Source: Chitinophagaceae bacterium (GTDB lineage: Bacteria; Bacteroidota; Bacteroidia; Chitinophagales; Chitinophagaceae). Taken from it: DNA of 35,608 bases. Within the stretch, counting starts at the first letter, position 1. Every line of letters begins with the position of its first letter. A program made the position numbers and the translations under genes. Below the pieces are notes generated by a model. The model saw nothing but the letters and a program-made list of their open reading frames with translations. It was not told where the DNA came from and ran no database searches. The DNA is taken from assembly GCA_025924755.1 (NCBI GenBank), contig JAICHT010000002.1, positions 1-35,608 on the forward strand, read 5' to 3'. Below, piece after piece: positions 1-8,233 of the stretch.

Positions 1-862
1 GTGGGGCAAATGTATTTTTAATCCATACCGGAATGCCTTTAGTCATCAGTGGTTGAAGCGTAGGCGGGTAAATAACTTTAGCGCCAAAGTGTGATAGTTC
101 CATTGCTTCCTGGTAGGAGATGTGCGGAATTACCTTAGCATTATTTACCAGCCGGGGATCGGCGGTCATCATACCAGACACATCGGTCCAGATATATACT
201 GCGGAAGCATTTGCAGCAGCTCCAATAATTGCAGCTGTATAATCCGATCCGCCACGACCTAACGTTGTAGTATAACCGTATTTATCCACTGCAATAAAAC
301 CCGGCATTACAAATAAAGTAGCTTTAGCCGTAGTAAAATAGTGGGCAATTTGCGGGTTGGTGATTTCAAAATCAACAGCGGCTTTGGTAAAGTTTGAATC
401 TGTAGTAATCAACTCGCGGCTGTCCTTCCAGGTAGGAGCAACTCCTGTAGAGGTAAGATAAGCTGCTACCAGTTGTGAAGAAATGATTTCACCATAACTT
501 AAAATGCGGTCTTTAGTTTTATTGGAAAGTTCGTTCAACAAAAAAACACCATTGCATAGATCTTCTATCTCGTTGCAACGCTGCATAATCTGGCTTAATA
601 CGCCGCTTTGATTGGTTACCGGTAGTAAAGCTTTAGCCGTATCTAAATGTCGCTGCACCAGCGCCTGTAAGTATTGTTTATACTCCTGGTTGCCTTGCGC
701 AGCCAGCGTGCCGCACTGAAGTAGCAAATCGGTAACGCCACCCAGTGCCGATACTACTAAAACTGTTTTTTCTTTTTTGATTTCTTCAGCAACTATAGCG
801 GCTGCTTTTTTTATATTATCGGCATTGGCTACAGAGGTGCCTCCAAACTTTAAAACTTGCAT
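1..862 (-). CDS. thrA: Aspartokinase, ThrA-like N-terminal part (runs off left edge)
   Basis: Phosphorylates L-aspartate, the first step to threonine, methionine, isoleucine and lysine. The visible 287 residues start MQVLKFGGTSVAN, with the kinase motif KFGGTSV at residues 5-11. Further in are the aspartokinase motifs GRGGSDYTAA, WTDVSGMMTADPR and SYQEAMELSHFGAKV. The last two and the N-terminus resemble the kinase half of the bifunctional ThrA (aspartokinase-homoserine dehydrogenase) more than monofunctional LysC. The C-terminal ACT and possible dehydrogenase domains lie outside the window, so bifunctionality is inferred. The start is the ATG at 862, directly before the family motif. It is divergent from ppc. 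A Thr/Ile-rich ORF sits just upstream and may act as a leader. I am sure of aspartokinase and less sure of thrA. Confidence 0.9.
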   Translation of the reverse strand, partial: MQVLKFGGTSVANADNIKKAAAIVAEEIKKEKTVLVVSALGGVTDLLLQCGTLAAQGNQEYKQYLQALVQRHLDTAKALLPVTNQSGVLSQIMQRCNEIEDLCNGVFLLNELSNKTKDRILSYGEIISSQLVAAYLTSTGVAPTWKDSRELITTDSNFTKAAVDFEITNPQIAHYFTTAKATLFVMPGFIAVDKYGYTTTLGRGGSDYTAAIIGAAANASAVYIWTDVSGMMTADPRLVNNAKVIPHISYQEAMELSHFGAKVIYPPTLQPLMTKGIPVWIKNTFAP

Positions 863-943
863 AAAAGGTAAAAATGTAAATGTGTGCCTGTTAAAGGCTT
901 GCAATATTAGTTAATGAAAATGGATTTATTTGGTAAGGGTAGC

Positions 944-1069
944 TTAAAAGCCCAGTTGGCTATATGGTAATATACAACCCTTTCGGGTTGTGGATGTGAT
1001 AATAATAGTTATAACAGCCAGGGTTGCTATAAAAATGGAAGTCGCAATATGTATAAAATGGGTAATCAC
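944..1069 (-). CDS. Candidate Thr/Ile-rich leader peptide upstream of thrA-like gene
   Basis: This is the tail of an open frame ending 81 nt before the aspartokinase ATG. It is dense in Thr and Ile, with segments IATSIFIATLAVITIIITST and then TRKGC. Shown here is a GTG start (41 codons); the nearest in-frame ATG is at 1147 (67 codons, with a hydrophobic N-terminus). The two Thr codons ACA ACC form the 5' arm of a perfect 7-bp hairpin with a GAAA loop (974-980 with 985-991). E. coli thrL is similarly Thr/Ile-rich and controls thrA. I see no strong U-tract terminator after it, so attenuation is unproven. It could also be a chance AT-rich ORF or a small membrane protein. Confidence 0.35.
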   Translation of the reverse strand: MITHFIHIATSIFIATLAVITIIITSTTRKGCILPYSQLGF

Positions 1070-1152
1070 TGGTATATAAACGCCGCCAAGATAAAAAAGA
1101 TAGGTGTAATAAACAAAACGAAATAAAAAAGAATAGGAATTGTTCATAATAA

Positions 1153-1185
1153 TTGAAAATTTGTTTGTTGCTATAAGTAGCTTTG
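1153..1185 (+). promoter_or_regulatory. Possible Bacteroidota-type promoter for ppc
   Basis: The sequence TAGCTTTG at 1178-1185 matches the Bacteroidota -7 box TAnnTTTG. A TTG at 1153-1155 lies 22 bp upstream, within the range known for the -33 element. The start would fall only a few bases before the ppc ATG at 1199, giving a very short leader. The rest of the 863-1198 gap holds only the Thr/Ile-rich ORF on the other strand and is otherwise AT-rich. Confidence 0.35.
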
Positions 1186-1198
1186 ACTTTCTAAAATT

Positions 1199-3787
1199 AT
1201 GGGCTTCATGAATCATCAGTCATTACAAGGGTTGCAGCAGTTTAAAAATTATGTAGGTATTAAATTCCAGCTTTATAATAGTTTATTTACTTCATTGCCG
1301 TTTCATCGTATAGAAAAAACGGGCATCCTGCTTTCCTTATTATTAAATAATTGTGAGGAAGGCTATAAGAAAAAGAAAAGCCCCGCTCAAATCATTGACG
1401 ATTTTTTTCAACGCTATACAGCTATTGTGAATGATAGGGAGAAGATTGATTTGCTCTTTCGCTTTGTACAGTATGTGGAGCGGCAGGTAGTGTTGTTTGA
1501 TGCGTTGGAAGATGCGGCTTTTAAAGAAGTAAATGATGTAACCGGTGCCGGTACTTTAAAACACCTGGAATCGGAAGTATTACAAAGAGGTAGTGAAGAA
1601 AAGCTGGCCGAAAAGCTGAAAGACTTTTCGGTACGGCTGGTGCTTACAGCGCACCCCACCCAGTTTTACCCAGGAACGGTATTAGGCATTATCAACGATC
1701 TATCACGTGCGGTAATTGAAAATAATTCGGCCCATATTAATATGTATTTGCAGCAGTTGGGAAAAACGCCGTTTTTCAAGCAAAACAAGCCGACGCCATA
1801 TGATGAAGCTATAAGTTTGATATGGTATTTGGAAAACGTTTTTTATAATGCGGCCGGCCGTATTGTGTCTTTTTTAGAAGAGCAGTTTCCAAACGTTATT
1901 CAGGATAATAACCCGGTGGTAACTATGGGTTTTTGGCCTGGCGGCGATAGGGATGGCAACCCCAATGTAAACAGTGATATTACCTTAAAAGTGGCCGATG
2001 CATTACGAACCAGTATTATAAAATGTTATTACCAGGATGTGCGCCGCTTACGCCGGCGGCTTACATTTAAGGGCGTAGAATCGATCCTTGCAGAATTAGA
2101 AGTTAAGCTATATAACAACCTGTTTATTCCGGGTAATAAAACGGATCTGGCCAAACAGGAAATTCTGGATGCTTTAAACAAGATCCGCGAGATTCTTATT
2201 TACCAGCACAACAGTTTGTTCTTATCAATGCTGGAGCGTTTAATAAATAAGGTGCATGTGTTTGGGCTGCACTTTGCCTCGCTGGATATACGGCAGGATA
2301 GTTCGGTGCATACCAGCGTATTAGAAGCAATAGCCGAAAAGGAAAACATTTTGCCAAAAGATTATGAAGATTTAAATGAGCAGCAAAAGATTGATATACT
2401 AACCAATATTACCAGCCAGGCTAACCCTGATGTATATGATGATCCGCTCATAAAAGATACGCATCTTTCCATACATGCCATCAAAACCATACAACAATAC
2501 AATGGTGAAATTGGCTGCAACCGTTATATTATCAGTCACAGCAATAGCGCTTTAAATGTAATAGAAGTATATGGGTTGTTTTTGTTAAACGGCTGGAAAA
2601 AAGAAAATCTCACTGTTGATATTGTTCCGCTTTTTGAAACCATCGACGACCTGAAACAGGCGCCGGAAATCATGAAGGTGTTGTATGATAATAAAGACTA
2701 CCGGGCGCATTTAAAAAGACGGGGGAATACGCAAACCATTATGGTGGGCTTTTCCGACGGTACCAAAGACGGCGGTTACTTAATGGCCAACTGGAGTATT
2801 TATAAGGCAAAAGAAAATCTTACTAAAATTTCTAAAGAATATGGGGTAGATGTTATTTTCTTTGATGGCCGTGGCGGTCCTCCGGCAAGAGGCGGCGGCA
2901 AAACCCATAAGTTTTATGCTTCTATGGGTAAAAAGATATCGAATAAGGAAATACAACTTACTATACAAGGTCAAACCGTGAGTTCCAACTTTGGTAATAT
3001 AGATGCGGCGCAATACAATATTGAGCAATTGATAAATGCGGGTCTCAGCAGCGAACTTTTTGCCCGGCAGGAAATACTATTAACTCCCGAAGACGAAGAG
3101 GTGCTGAACGAATTAGCTAACGAAGGCCTAAAGGCGTATCAGGAATTAAAACAACACCCCGATTTTTTACCATACCTGACGCACATCAGCCCGCTTAAAT
3201 TTTATAGCGAAACCAATATTGGTAGCCGTCCGGCCAAGCGCGGCAGCTCGTCTAAGTTTTCATTGAATGACTTGCGGGCTATACCATTTGTGGGTGCATG
3301 GAGCCAATTAAAGCAGAATGTGCCTGGATTTTACGGAGTAGGTACTGCCCTGCAGGCGTTGGACAAAAGAGGAAAATTTGCACAGGTAAAAAAATTATAT
3401 CAAGCCTCCACTTACTTTAAAACCCTGATGGATAATTGCGAAATGGCGATGAAGAAGAATTTCTTTCCGCTGACCGCCTTTTTATCAGACAGCCCGCAAT
3501 ATGGCGAGATATGGAATATGATTTACCAGGAGTATGAACTAACCTTGAAATATGTTTTTTTGCTGACGGATAAAAACGAATTAATGAGCGATTACCCTGT
3601 AGAGCAATTATCTATTCAAATGCGGGAACGCATTGTGCTGCCGCTCACCACTATACAGCAATATGCAATGGCGCAGATACGTGATATTGATGAAGGAAAG
3701 GCAAAGAACGATTTGAAAGAATCGCTACAGCGATTGGTGGTGCGTTGTTCGTTTGGTATCATTAATGCAGGCAGAAACTCTGTATAA
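1199..3787 (+). CDS. ppc: Phosphoenolpyruvate carboxylase
   Basis: Carboxylates PEP with bicarbonate to oxaloacetate, a cytoplasmic anaplerotic step feeding the TCA cycle and aspartate. The 862-residue length is normal for bacterial PEPC. Visible motifs are the catalytic His in LTAHPTQF (H152), GGDRDGNP at about 248-255, the glycine loop FDGRGGPPARGGG at about 555-567, and QTVSSNFGN. The protein ends GIINAGRNSV rather than the common GLRNTG-type tail, a family deviation worth noting. The start at 1199 (MGFMNHQ) is used; the ATG at 1208 is an equally possible start three codons in. A 10-bp hairpin follows directly. It is divergent from the aspartokinase, which would use its product after transamination. 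Confidence 0.96.
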   Translation: MGFMNHQSLQGLQQFKNYVGIKFQLYNSLFTSLPFHRIEKTGILLSLLLNNCEEGYKKKKSPAQIIDDFFQRYTAIVNDREKIDLLFRFVQYVERQVVLFDALEDAAFKEVNDVTGAGTLKHLESEVLQRGSEEKLAEKLKDFSVRLVLTAHPTQFYPGTVLGIINDLSRAVIENNSAHINMYLQQLGKTPFFKQNKPTPYDEAISLIWYLENVFYNAAGRIVSFLEEQFPNVIQDNNPVVTMGFWPGGDRDGNPNVNSDITLKVADALRTSIIKCYYQDVRRLRRRLTFKGVESILAELEVKLYNNLFIPGNKTDLAKQEILDALNKIREILIYQHNSLFLSMLERLINKVHVFGLHFASLDIRQDSSVHTSVLEAIAEKENILPKDYEDLNEQQKIDILTNITSQANPDVYDDPLIKDTHLSIHAIKTIQQYNGEIGCNRYIISHSNSALNVIEVYGLFLLNGWKKENLTVDIVPLFETIDDLKQAPEIMKVLYDNKDYRAHLKRRGNTQTIMVGFSDGTKDGGYLMANWSIYKAKENLTKISKEYGVDVIFFDGRGGPPARGGGKTHKFYASMGKKISNKEIQLTIQGQTVSSNFGNIDAAQYNIEQLINAGLSSELFARQEILLTPEDEEVLNELANEGLKAYQELKQHPDFLPYLTHISPLKFYSETNIGSRPAKRGSSSKFSLNDLRAIPFVGAWSQLKQNVPGFYGVGTALQALDKRGKFAQVKKLYQASTYFKTLMDNCEMAMKKNFFPLTAFLSDSPQYGEIWNMIYQEYELTLKYVFLLTDKNELMSDYPVEQLSIQMRERIVLPLTTIQQYAMAQIRDIDEGKAKNDLKESLQRLVVRCSFGIINAGRNSV

Positions 3788-3790
3788 TAA

Positions 3791-3815
3791 GAAAGGCACC
3801 ATAACGGTGCCTTTC
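3791..3815. terminator. Bidirectional terminator between ppc and amt
   Basis: A perfect 10-bp inverted repeat, GAAAGGCACC / GGTGCCTTTC with loop ATAAC, sits between the convergent stop codons of ppc (3787) and the ammonium transporter (3858). The T-tract is short on both sides. Confidence 0.75.
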
Positions 3816-3857
3816 CCGTTGTTTTATTAACCAACATTAAACAGTGAAAAAGAATTA

Positions 3858-5471
3858 TTATGTGGTGGCAGGATAGCTAGGCTGTTGTGAGAAACCTAAT
3901 TCCTCCATGAGTTCATCACTTACCGTTTGGTCTGGGTAAGCTTCAGTACCATGTTCGTACATGTCCAGGCCACCAATTCCGGTTTCTGCTTCTGCAGGTA
4001 CCCGAAGGTTCCAGGGATGCGGCAACTGGCGAACAGCCCACATCAAGGCAAATGCAACTGCAAATGTGGCTACGGTGACGATGGCACTTCCAATTAATTG
4101 TGCTTCGAGTATTTGCGTTCCTCCACCATAAAGTAAACCTCTTACAACAGAAGAAGTATCGGCACCCGTTGGCCCGGTAGCCCCAAATTGCCCCGATGCA
4201 AATAAACCCAATGATAAGGTTCCCCATATACCGCATAATCCATGTACTGGTACAGCTCCTACGGGGTCATCAATACGAAGGTATTCAAGTAAAGTTGTGC
4301 CTAAGTATATTACGACGCCAGCAACCAGGCCTAAAAGGATTGCTCCAAGAGGAGACACCCAATAGCAAGGACAAGTAATGGCAACAAGCCCCCCCAGCAG
4401 TCCATTAATCGTGAAGCCCAGATCAAACTTACCTTTAGTAGGTCCTGACCAAAGTGCAATAAGCATAGCAGATAATCCACCGGCACAAGCAGCTAACGTG
4501 GTGTTGGCAGCAATACGGCCAATGCCTTCTGCATCCATAGCGGAAAGCGTACTGCCAGGATTAAACCCGTACCAACCAAACCACAATAAGAATGCACCAA
4601 CAGAGGCAACTACCAGGTTGTGAGGTGCAGGCATGCCGCCCCGTTCTTTATCATCCCGTTTAAATATGCGCCCAAGGCGTGGACCGAGTACTATGGCACC
4701 AGCAAGAGAAATAATACCGCCAATGGTATGAACAACCGTAGAACCCGCAAAATCCCTAAAACCTGTACCTAATGATGGCAGGAAGTTGCCCGGAGTTCCC
4801 ATGGTAGCTAAAAAGCCATCAGGGCCCCAAGCCCAGTGGCCCACGATTGGATATATAAAACCAGTTACGCCTATGCTATAGAGAATATCACCTCGAAAAC
4901 TGGTACGGCCAATCATAGCACCTGAAGTAATAGTGGAAGTAGTATCGGCAAATGCAAACTGAAAAATCCAGTGTGCTAAAATTGGTACTCCTGTGGCTTC
5001 ATAGGCTGCTGGTGTGCCGGATAAGAAAAACCAATGATAACCTATAAAACCATTACCGTGGCTAAACATAAATGCATAGCCTATTGCCCAAAATAATATT
5101 CCACAAATGCAGGTATCGAAAATACATTCCATCAACACATTAACTGTTTCTTTTGTTCGTGCAAAACCTGCTTCCAGCATTACAAACCCTGCTTGCATAC
5201 CAAATACTAAAAAAGCGGCCACCAGTGTCCATACGGTATTCACCGAATTAATCAGAGCCGTTTCATGAGGTGTATACGTTTCACCGGCATAGGCTGGGGT
5301 TCCCAGTAAAACTGGTAAAAATTTCATTGCTGCTAATACTATCAGTAAGCCTAAAATTTTGCCCCCAAAAATTGTTAAGCCAAGGCGCCACTTTTCAGCT
5401 TTAGTCAGCATGTGGGCCGTTTTAGGAAGGGAGGAGCCCTTGCGGTTGGTAATTAAGTTTTGTAAAAGCAT
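3858..5471 (-). CDS. amt: Ammonium transporter (Amt family), long form
   Basis: Inner-membrane ammonium channel of 537 residues, longer than AmtB (about 400-430) because of an N-terminal extension. Residues 21-63 look like a signal or extra membrane segment ending in TPAYAGE; an ATG at residue 21 is an alternative start. Family motifs are NTVWTLVAAFLVFGMQAGFV (about 78-97), FADTTSTITSGAMIGR, HWAWGPDGFL, and DFAGSTVVH with the Asp240/His248 pair equivalent to D160/H168 of AmtB. The second pore His is in PVHGLCGIWG. The C-terminal tail GLDMYEHGTEAYPD matches the conserved cytosolic Amt tail. It is last in a three-gene run (amt, porin, amt) with a 45-nt gap to the porin. No PII (glnB/glnK) gene is present in the window. 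Confidence 0.95.
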   Translation of the reverse strand: MLLQNLITNRKGSSLPKTAHMLTKAEKWRLGLTIFGGKILGLLIVLAAMKFLPVLLGTPAYAGETYTPHETALINSVNTVWTLVAAFLVFGMQAGFVMLEAGFARTKETVNVLMECIFDTCICGILFWAIGYAFMFSHGNGFIGYHWFFLSGTPAAYEATGVPILAHWIFQFAFADTTSTITSGAMIGRTSFRGDILYSIGVTGFIYPIVGHWAWGPDGFLATMGTPGNFLPSLGTGFRDFAGSTVVHTIGGIISLAGAIVLGPRLGRIFKRDDKERGGMPAPHNLVVASVGAFLLWFGWYGFNPGSTLSAMDAEGIGRIAANTTLAACAGGLSAMLIALWSGPTKGKFDLGFTINGLLGGLVAITCPCYWVSPLGAILLGLVAGVVIYLGTTLLEYLRIDDPVGAVPVHGLCGIWGTLSLGLFASGQFGATGPTGADTSSVVRGLLYGGGTQILEAQLIGSAIVTVATFAVAFALMWAVRQLPHPWNLRVPAEAETGIGGLDMYEHGTEAYPDQTVSDELMEELGFSQQPSYPATT

Positions 5472-5516
5472 TTGTTGATGATTTAAATTAGAAATGGGTT
5501 GCTCAATTGTAACTAT

Positions 5517-6581
5517 TTAAAAAGAATAGATTGCAGCTACTAAAACATTTGCATCTGTTTTAGTTAGGTTTCCATTGCTTTTTTGGAATAAAGCATGACT
5601 GGCATTATCAATACGGAATTCAGGTATCAAAATAATGTGATCCACCTTTATATTAGCAGAGAGGGTAGAGGCAAAGATGCTCCCGCCATAGGGCTGATTG
5701 CCATATGTTGTTAATTGGTTTTTATCGCTAAAATATTCTTCCCGTAGTGTTAAGCCAAAGTGGTCAGTAGGATCGAGGTTGAGATAAATTGCTGATCCCC
5801 ACCAGCTTTTTCCATCGCTATAGTCGTTTTTGCCAATATATCCTTTGGTGCGTTTAAGAGAACCATTGTAGGCCACGCTGAATTTGGAGCTTATCTTTTC
5901 AGTTAACACCACATCAAACTGGTGCGATTTTGCCGTATCAATATTTTTGCCTCCAACATAATTTATATAAGCTTTAAAATTATCTGTAGGTGCCCAGCTA
6001 TATTGAGCTAAAAGAATTTTTTTATTAATGACCCCATCCGGTACATATTTAAAATCGGTTGGGTTGGCAATACCTATCATAAAGCCACTTTTTTTCACGC
6101 TGAATTCGGCTTTGGCGCCTGTATGAAAAAAAGGTCCGTAAGAAAACATATACGACATGCTGTAATTGCGATTAGCATAGGCGTCTACCAATTCGTAACC
6201 AATATGAGTGGCCCAACTGCCAGCGGTGAATTTTACCCAACTATTAGGAGCGTAGCTGACATAAAGTTGTTTGATTGCGGCTACAATGCCTTCGTCGTTG
6301 TAAGAAAATTCCTGGGCTCTTTTGCCAAAGCCCAGGTCGGCAACCATATCTACTTTACTGGTTTTGTGTTCCAGTTTTACAGTGGCCATACCCAATTCAA
6401 AGGTGTTGTGCGAATTGGTGAAGCTGGTGAAATTGTTTGTCTTGTGTTCGCCAAAGTCGTACTTGTAATACACATCTGCTGATACTGAAATTGTAAGCGG
6501 TGCAGCAGTAGTAGAGTCTTGTGCAAAGGCCATGTTAAGTGAAGACATGGCGATGCCACTTGCAAGAAATTTTCGTAACAT
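5517..6581 (-). CDS. Outer-membrane beta-barrel porin, OmpL-like (BBP2 type)
   Basis: 354 residues with a signal peptide (basic MLRK start, hydrophobic stretch, probable cleavage after MAFA at residue 20). The rest consists of alternating-hydrophobicity strands rich in Tyr, Trp and Gly, and the protein ends in VLVAAIYSF, with the C-terminal aromatic residue typical of outer-membrane barrels. The sequence style (KQLYVSYAP, ELVDAYANRNYSMSYMFSYG) fits the putative beta-barrel porin-2 family common in Bacteroidota. It lies between two ammonium transporter genes on the same strand, with gaps of 45 and 70 nt. I infer that it helps ammonium, or another small solute used with it, cross the outer membrane. 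Substrate specificity cannot be read from the sequence. Confidence 0.85.
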   Translation of the reverse strand: MLRKFLASGIAMSSLNMAFAQDSTTAAPLTISVSADVYYKYDFGEHKTNNFTSFTNSHNTFELGMATVKLEHKTSKVDMVADLGFGKRAQEFSYNDEGIVAAIKQLYVSYAPNSWVKFTAGSWATHIGYELVDAYANRNYSMSYMFSYGPFFHTGAKAEFSVKKSGFMIGIANPTDFKYVPDGVINKKILLAQYSWAPTDNFKAYINYVGGKNIDTAKSHQFDVVLTEKISSKFSVAYNGSLKRTKGYIGKNDYSDGKSWWGSAIYLNLDPTDHFGLTLREEYFSDKNQLTTYGNQPYGGSIFASTLSANIKVDHIILIPEFRIDNASHALFQKSNGNLTKTDANVLVAAIYSF

Positions 6582-6651
6582 TGCGTTGAATTTTGATTAT
6601 TAAATGAAGAGGTATTGTTGCATCTAAAGTTCCTGGTACGAGCTTTAGCTA

Positions 6652-8055
6652 TTAAAACAATACCTTTTCTGTTTTCTTTTTACTATCAAATAGCGCGTCA
6701 GCTTCTACAGAAAATGAAATGGGGCTGGCATACTCCTCATTGTGTTGAGAAGCATCCAGGCCTAATTCTTCTTCATGCAGACTTACTCGTAATGGCAAAA
6801 CAAAGTTGATGAATTTAAATAGGGCGTAAGAAACAGTAAAGCTATAGGTCACCACAATTGCCAACGCTTTTAACTGGGTAAAAAAGAATTCAGGATTTCC
6901 ATAAAACAATCCATTGTTACCAGCGCTGTTAACTGATTTTGTTGCAAAGATTCCAGTTAACAACATTCCAACCATACCACCTAAACCATGGCAGGGAAAT
7001 ACATCCAACGTATCATCTAAAGTAGATTTCTGTTTATAATGAACGGCCGTGTTTGAAATAATTGCTGCTACCACACCAATAAAAATGCTTTGAGGAATAG
7101 CCACATAGCCTGCTGCAGGTGTAATGGCCACCAGACCTACTACCGCACCGATGCAAAAGCCAAGTGCAGAGGGTTTTTTACCTTTTAATACATCAAAAAA
7201 CATCCAGGAGAGGCCTGCAGCACCTGCGGCGGTATTGGTAGTTGCAAAAGAAGATACAGCCAAAGAATTAGCCGCCAGGGCCGAACCGGCATTGAAGCCA
7301 AACCAGCCAAACCAAAGTAGACCAGTGCCAATTAATACATAAGGTACATTGGCAGGTGGAATTTCTTTGTTTTCTAAATGTGCTTTCCTGCGCTTCAGTA
7401 CTAGCGCTCCGGCTAAAGCGGCACAACCTGCTGATATATGAACAACTGTTCCGCCTGCAAAGTCCAGAACTCCCATTTTATTAAGAAAGCCGTCAGGGTG
7501 CCAGGTCCAGTGTGCTATTGGTGCATATACTAACAGGCTAAATAATACGATAAATAAAACATAAGCTGTAAATCGTATTCTTTCTGCTACTGCTCCTACA
7601 ACCAAACCCGGAGTGATGATAGCAAACATTAATTGAAATAAAGCAAAAAGTGTTAATGGAATGGTGGGTGCACCGCTCCATGGAGCACCGCTATTTACGT
7701 TTCTGAAAAAAAGGTGCGTAGTGGGATTTCCAATAAAGCCACCAATAGACTTTCCAAAACATAAACTATAGCCCACTGTTATCCACAAGATAGTTACTAC
7801 CCCGGCGGCAACCAGACTTTTGATCATGGTAGAGATTACATTTTTCCGGTGAACCATACCGCCATAGAAGAAAGCCAGGCCTGGAGTCATTAAAAACACC
7901 AGGGCAGTAGCGACTAAAATCCATACAATATCAGCAGAGTTATATACCTTGCCACTATCTTTAAAGTCCGGCAAGGATGGGGCAAATAAGGAGGCAACTG
8001 CTATCAATACCAGCACTAAAAAGGGGGCGATCTGTTTAAGGTTTGCTTTCTTCAT
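6652..8055 (-). CDS. amt: Ammonium transporter (Amt family), canonical form
   Basis: 467-residue inner-membrane ammonium channel, close in layout to E. coli AmtB. After a first hydrophobic segment (residues 9-28) comes ADIVWILVATALVFLMTPGL, followed by FFYGGMVHRKNVISTM. Pore features are AHWTWHPDGF, DFAGGTVVH (D198, H206) and the second pore His in FPCHGLGGMVG. The tail GLDASQHNEEY corresponds to the conserved Amt C-terminus that contacts PII. It is first in the amt-porin-amt run and about 180 nt from gltD on the same strand. It differs clearly from the second Amt at 3858-5471, so this is not a recent tandem duplication. Its upstream region is very AT-rich, and I see no exact TAnnTTTG box. 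Confidence 0.96.
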   Translation of the reverse strand: MKKANLKQIAPFLVLVLIAVASLFAPSLPDFKDSGKVYNSADIVWILVATALVFLMTPGLAFFYGGMVHRKNVISTMIKSLVAAGVVTILWITVGYSLCFGKSIGGFIGNPTTHLFFRNVNSGAPWSGAPTIPLTLFALFQLMFAIITPGLVVGAVAERIRFTAYVLFIVLFSLLVYAPIAHWTWHPDGFLNKMGVLDFAGGTVVHISAGCAALAGALVLKRRKAHLENKEIPPANVPYVLIGTGLLWFGWFGFNAGSALAANSLAVSSFATTNTAAGAAGLSWMFFDVLKGKKPSALGFCIGAVVGLVAITPAAGYVAIPQSIFIGVVAAIISNTAVHYKQKSTLDDTLDVFPCHGLGGMVGMLLTGIFATKSVNSAGNNGLFYGNPEFFFTQLKALAIVVTYSFTVSYALFKFINFVLPLRVSLHEEELGLDASQHNEEYASPISFSVEADALFDSKKKTEKVLF

Positions 8056-8180
8056 TATACAAAGTATATAATTATATAATCTATGTTTATTTAACTAAGG
8101 TATTGGTTTTGGTTGTTAATTGGTGTAATATTTAAACATTTTTATAATTTTAATATGTAATTTACTGTATCGTACATAAT

Positions 8181-8216
8181 AAAAAAGGGGTTGTTTAATA
8201 AAACAACCCCTTTTTT
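8181..8216. terminator. Strong intrinsic terminator downstream of gltD
   Basis: A perfect 16-bp stem (AAAAAAGGGGTTGTTT paired with its complement) with loop AATA is flanked by A and T runs on both sides. It lies 18 nt after the gltD stop and separates gltBD from the ammonium transporter run. Confidence 0.88.
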
Positions 8217-8233
8217 ATTATGTAATTGAAGAT

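Noticed and set aside
974-991. ACAACCC-GAAA-GGGTTGT hairpin as an intrinsic terminator
   Set aside because: No T-tract follows on either strand. It is kept only as part of the possible thr leader structure.
944-1216. A 90-residue minus-strand hydrophobic ORF as a full gene
   Set aside because: It overlaps the ppc start and its N-terminal part looks like random AT-rich sequence. Only the Thr/Ile-rich tail is kept, as a leader candidate.
6123-6482. A 119-residue plus-strand ORF antisense to the porin, and many similar antisense frames in gltB, leuC, ilvB and ilvD
   Set aside because: They lie wholly within well-supported genes on the other strand, lack family motifs and follow from the codon use of the real gene.
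3858-8055. The two amt genes as a recent tandem duplication
   Set aside because: Their sequences differ through most of their length and one has a long N-terminal extension. Only the family core motifs are shared.
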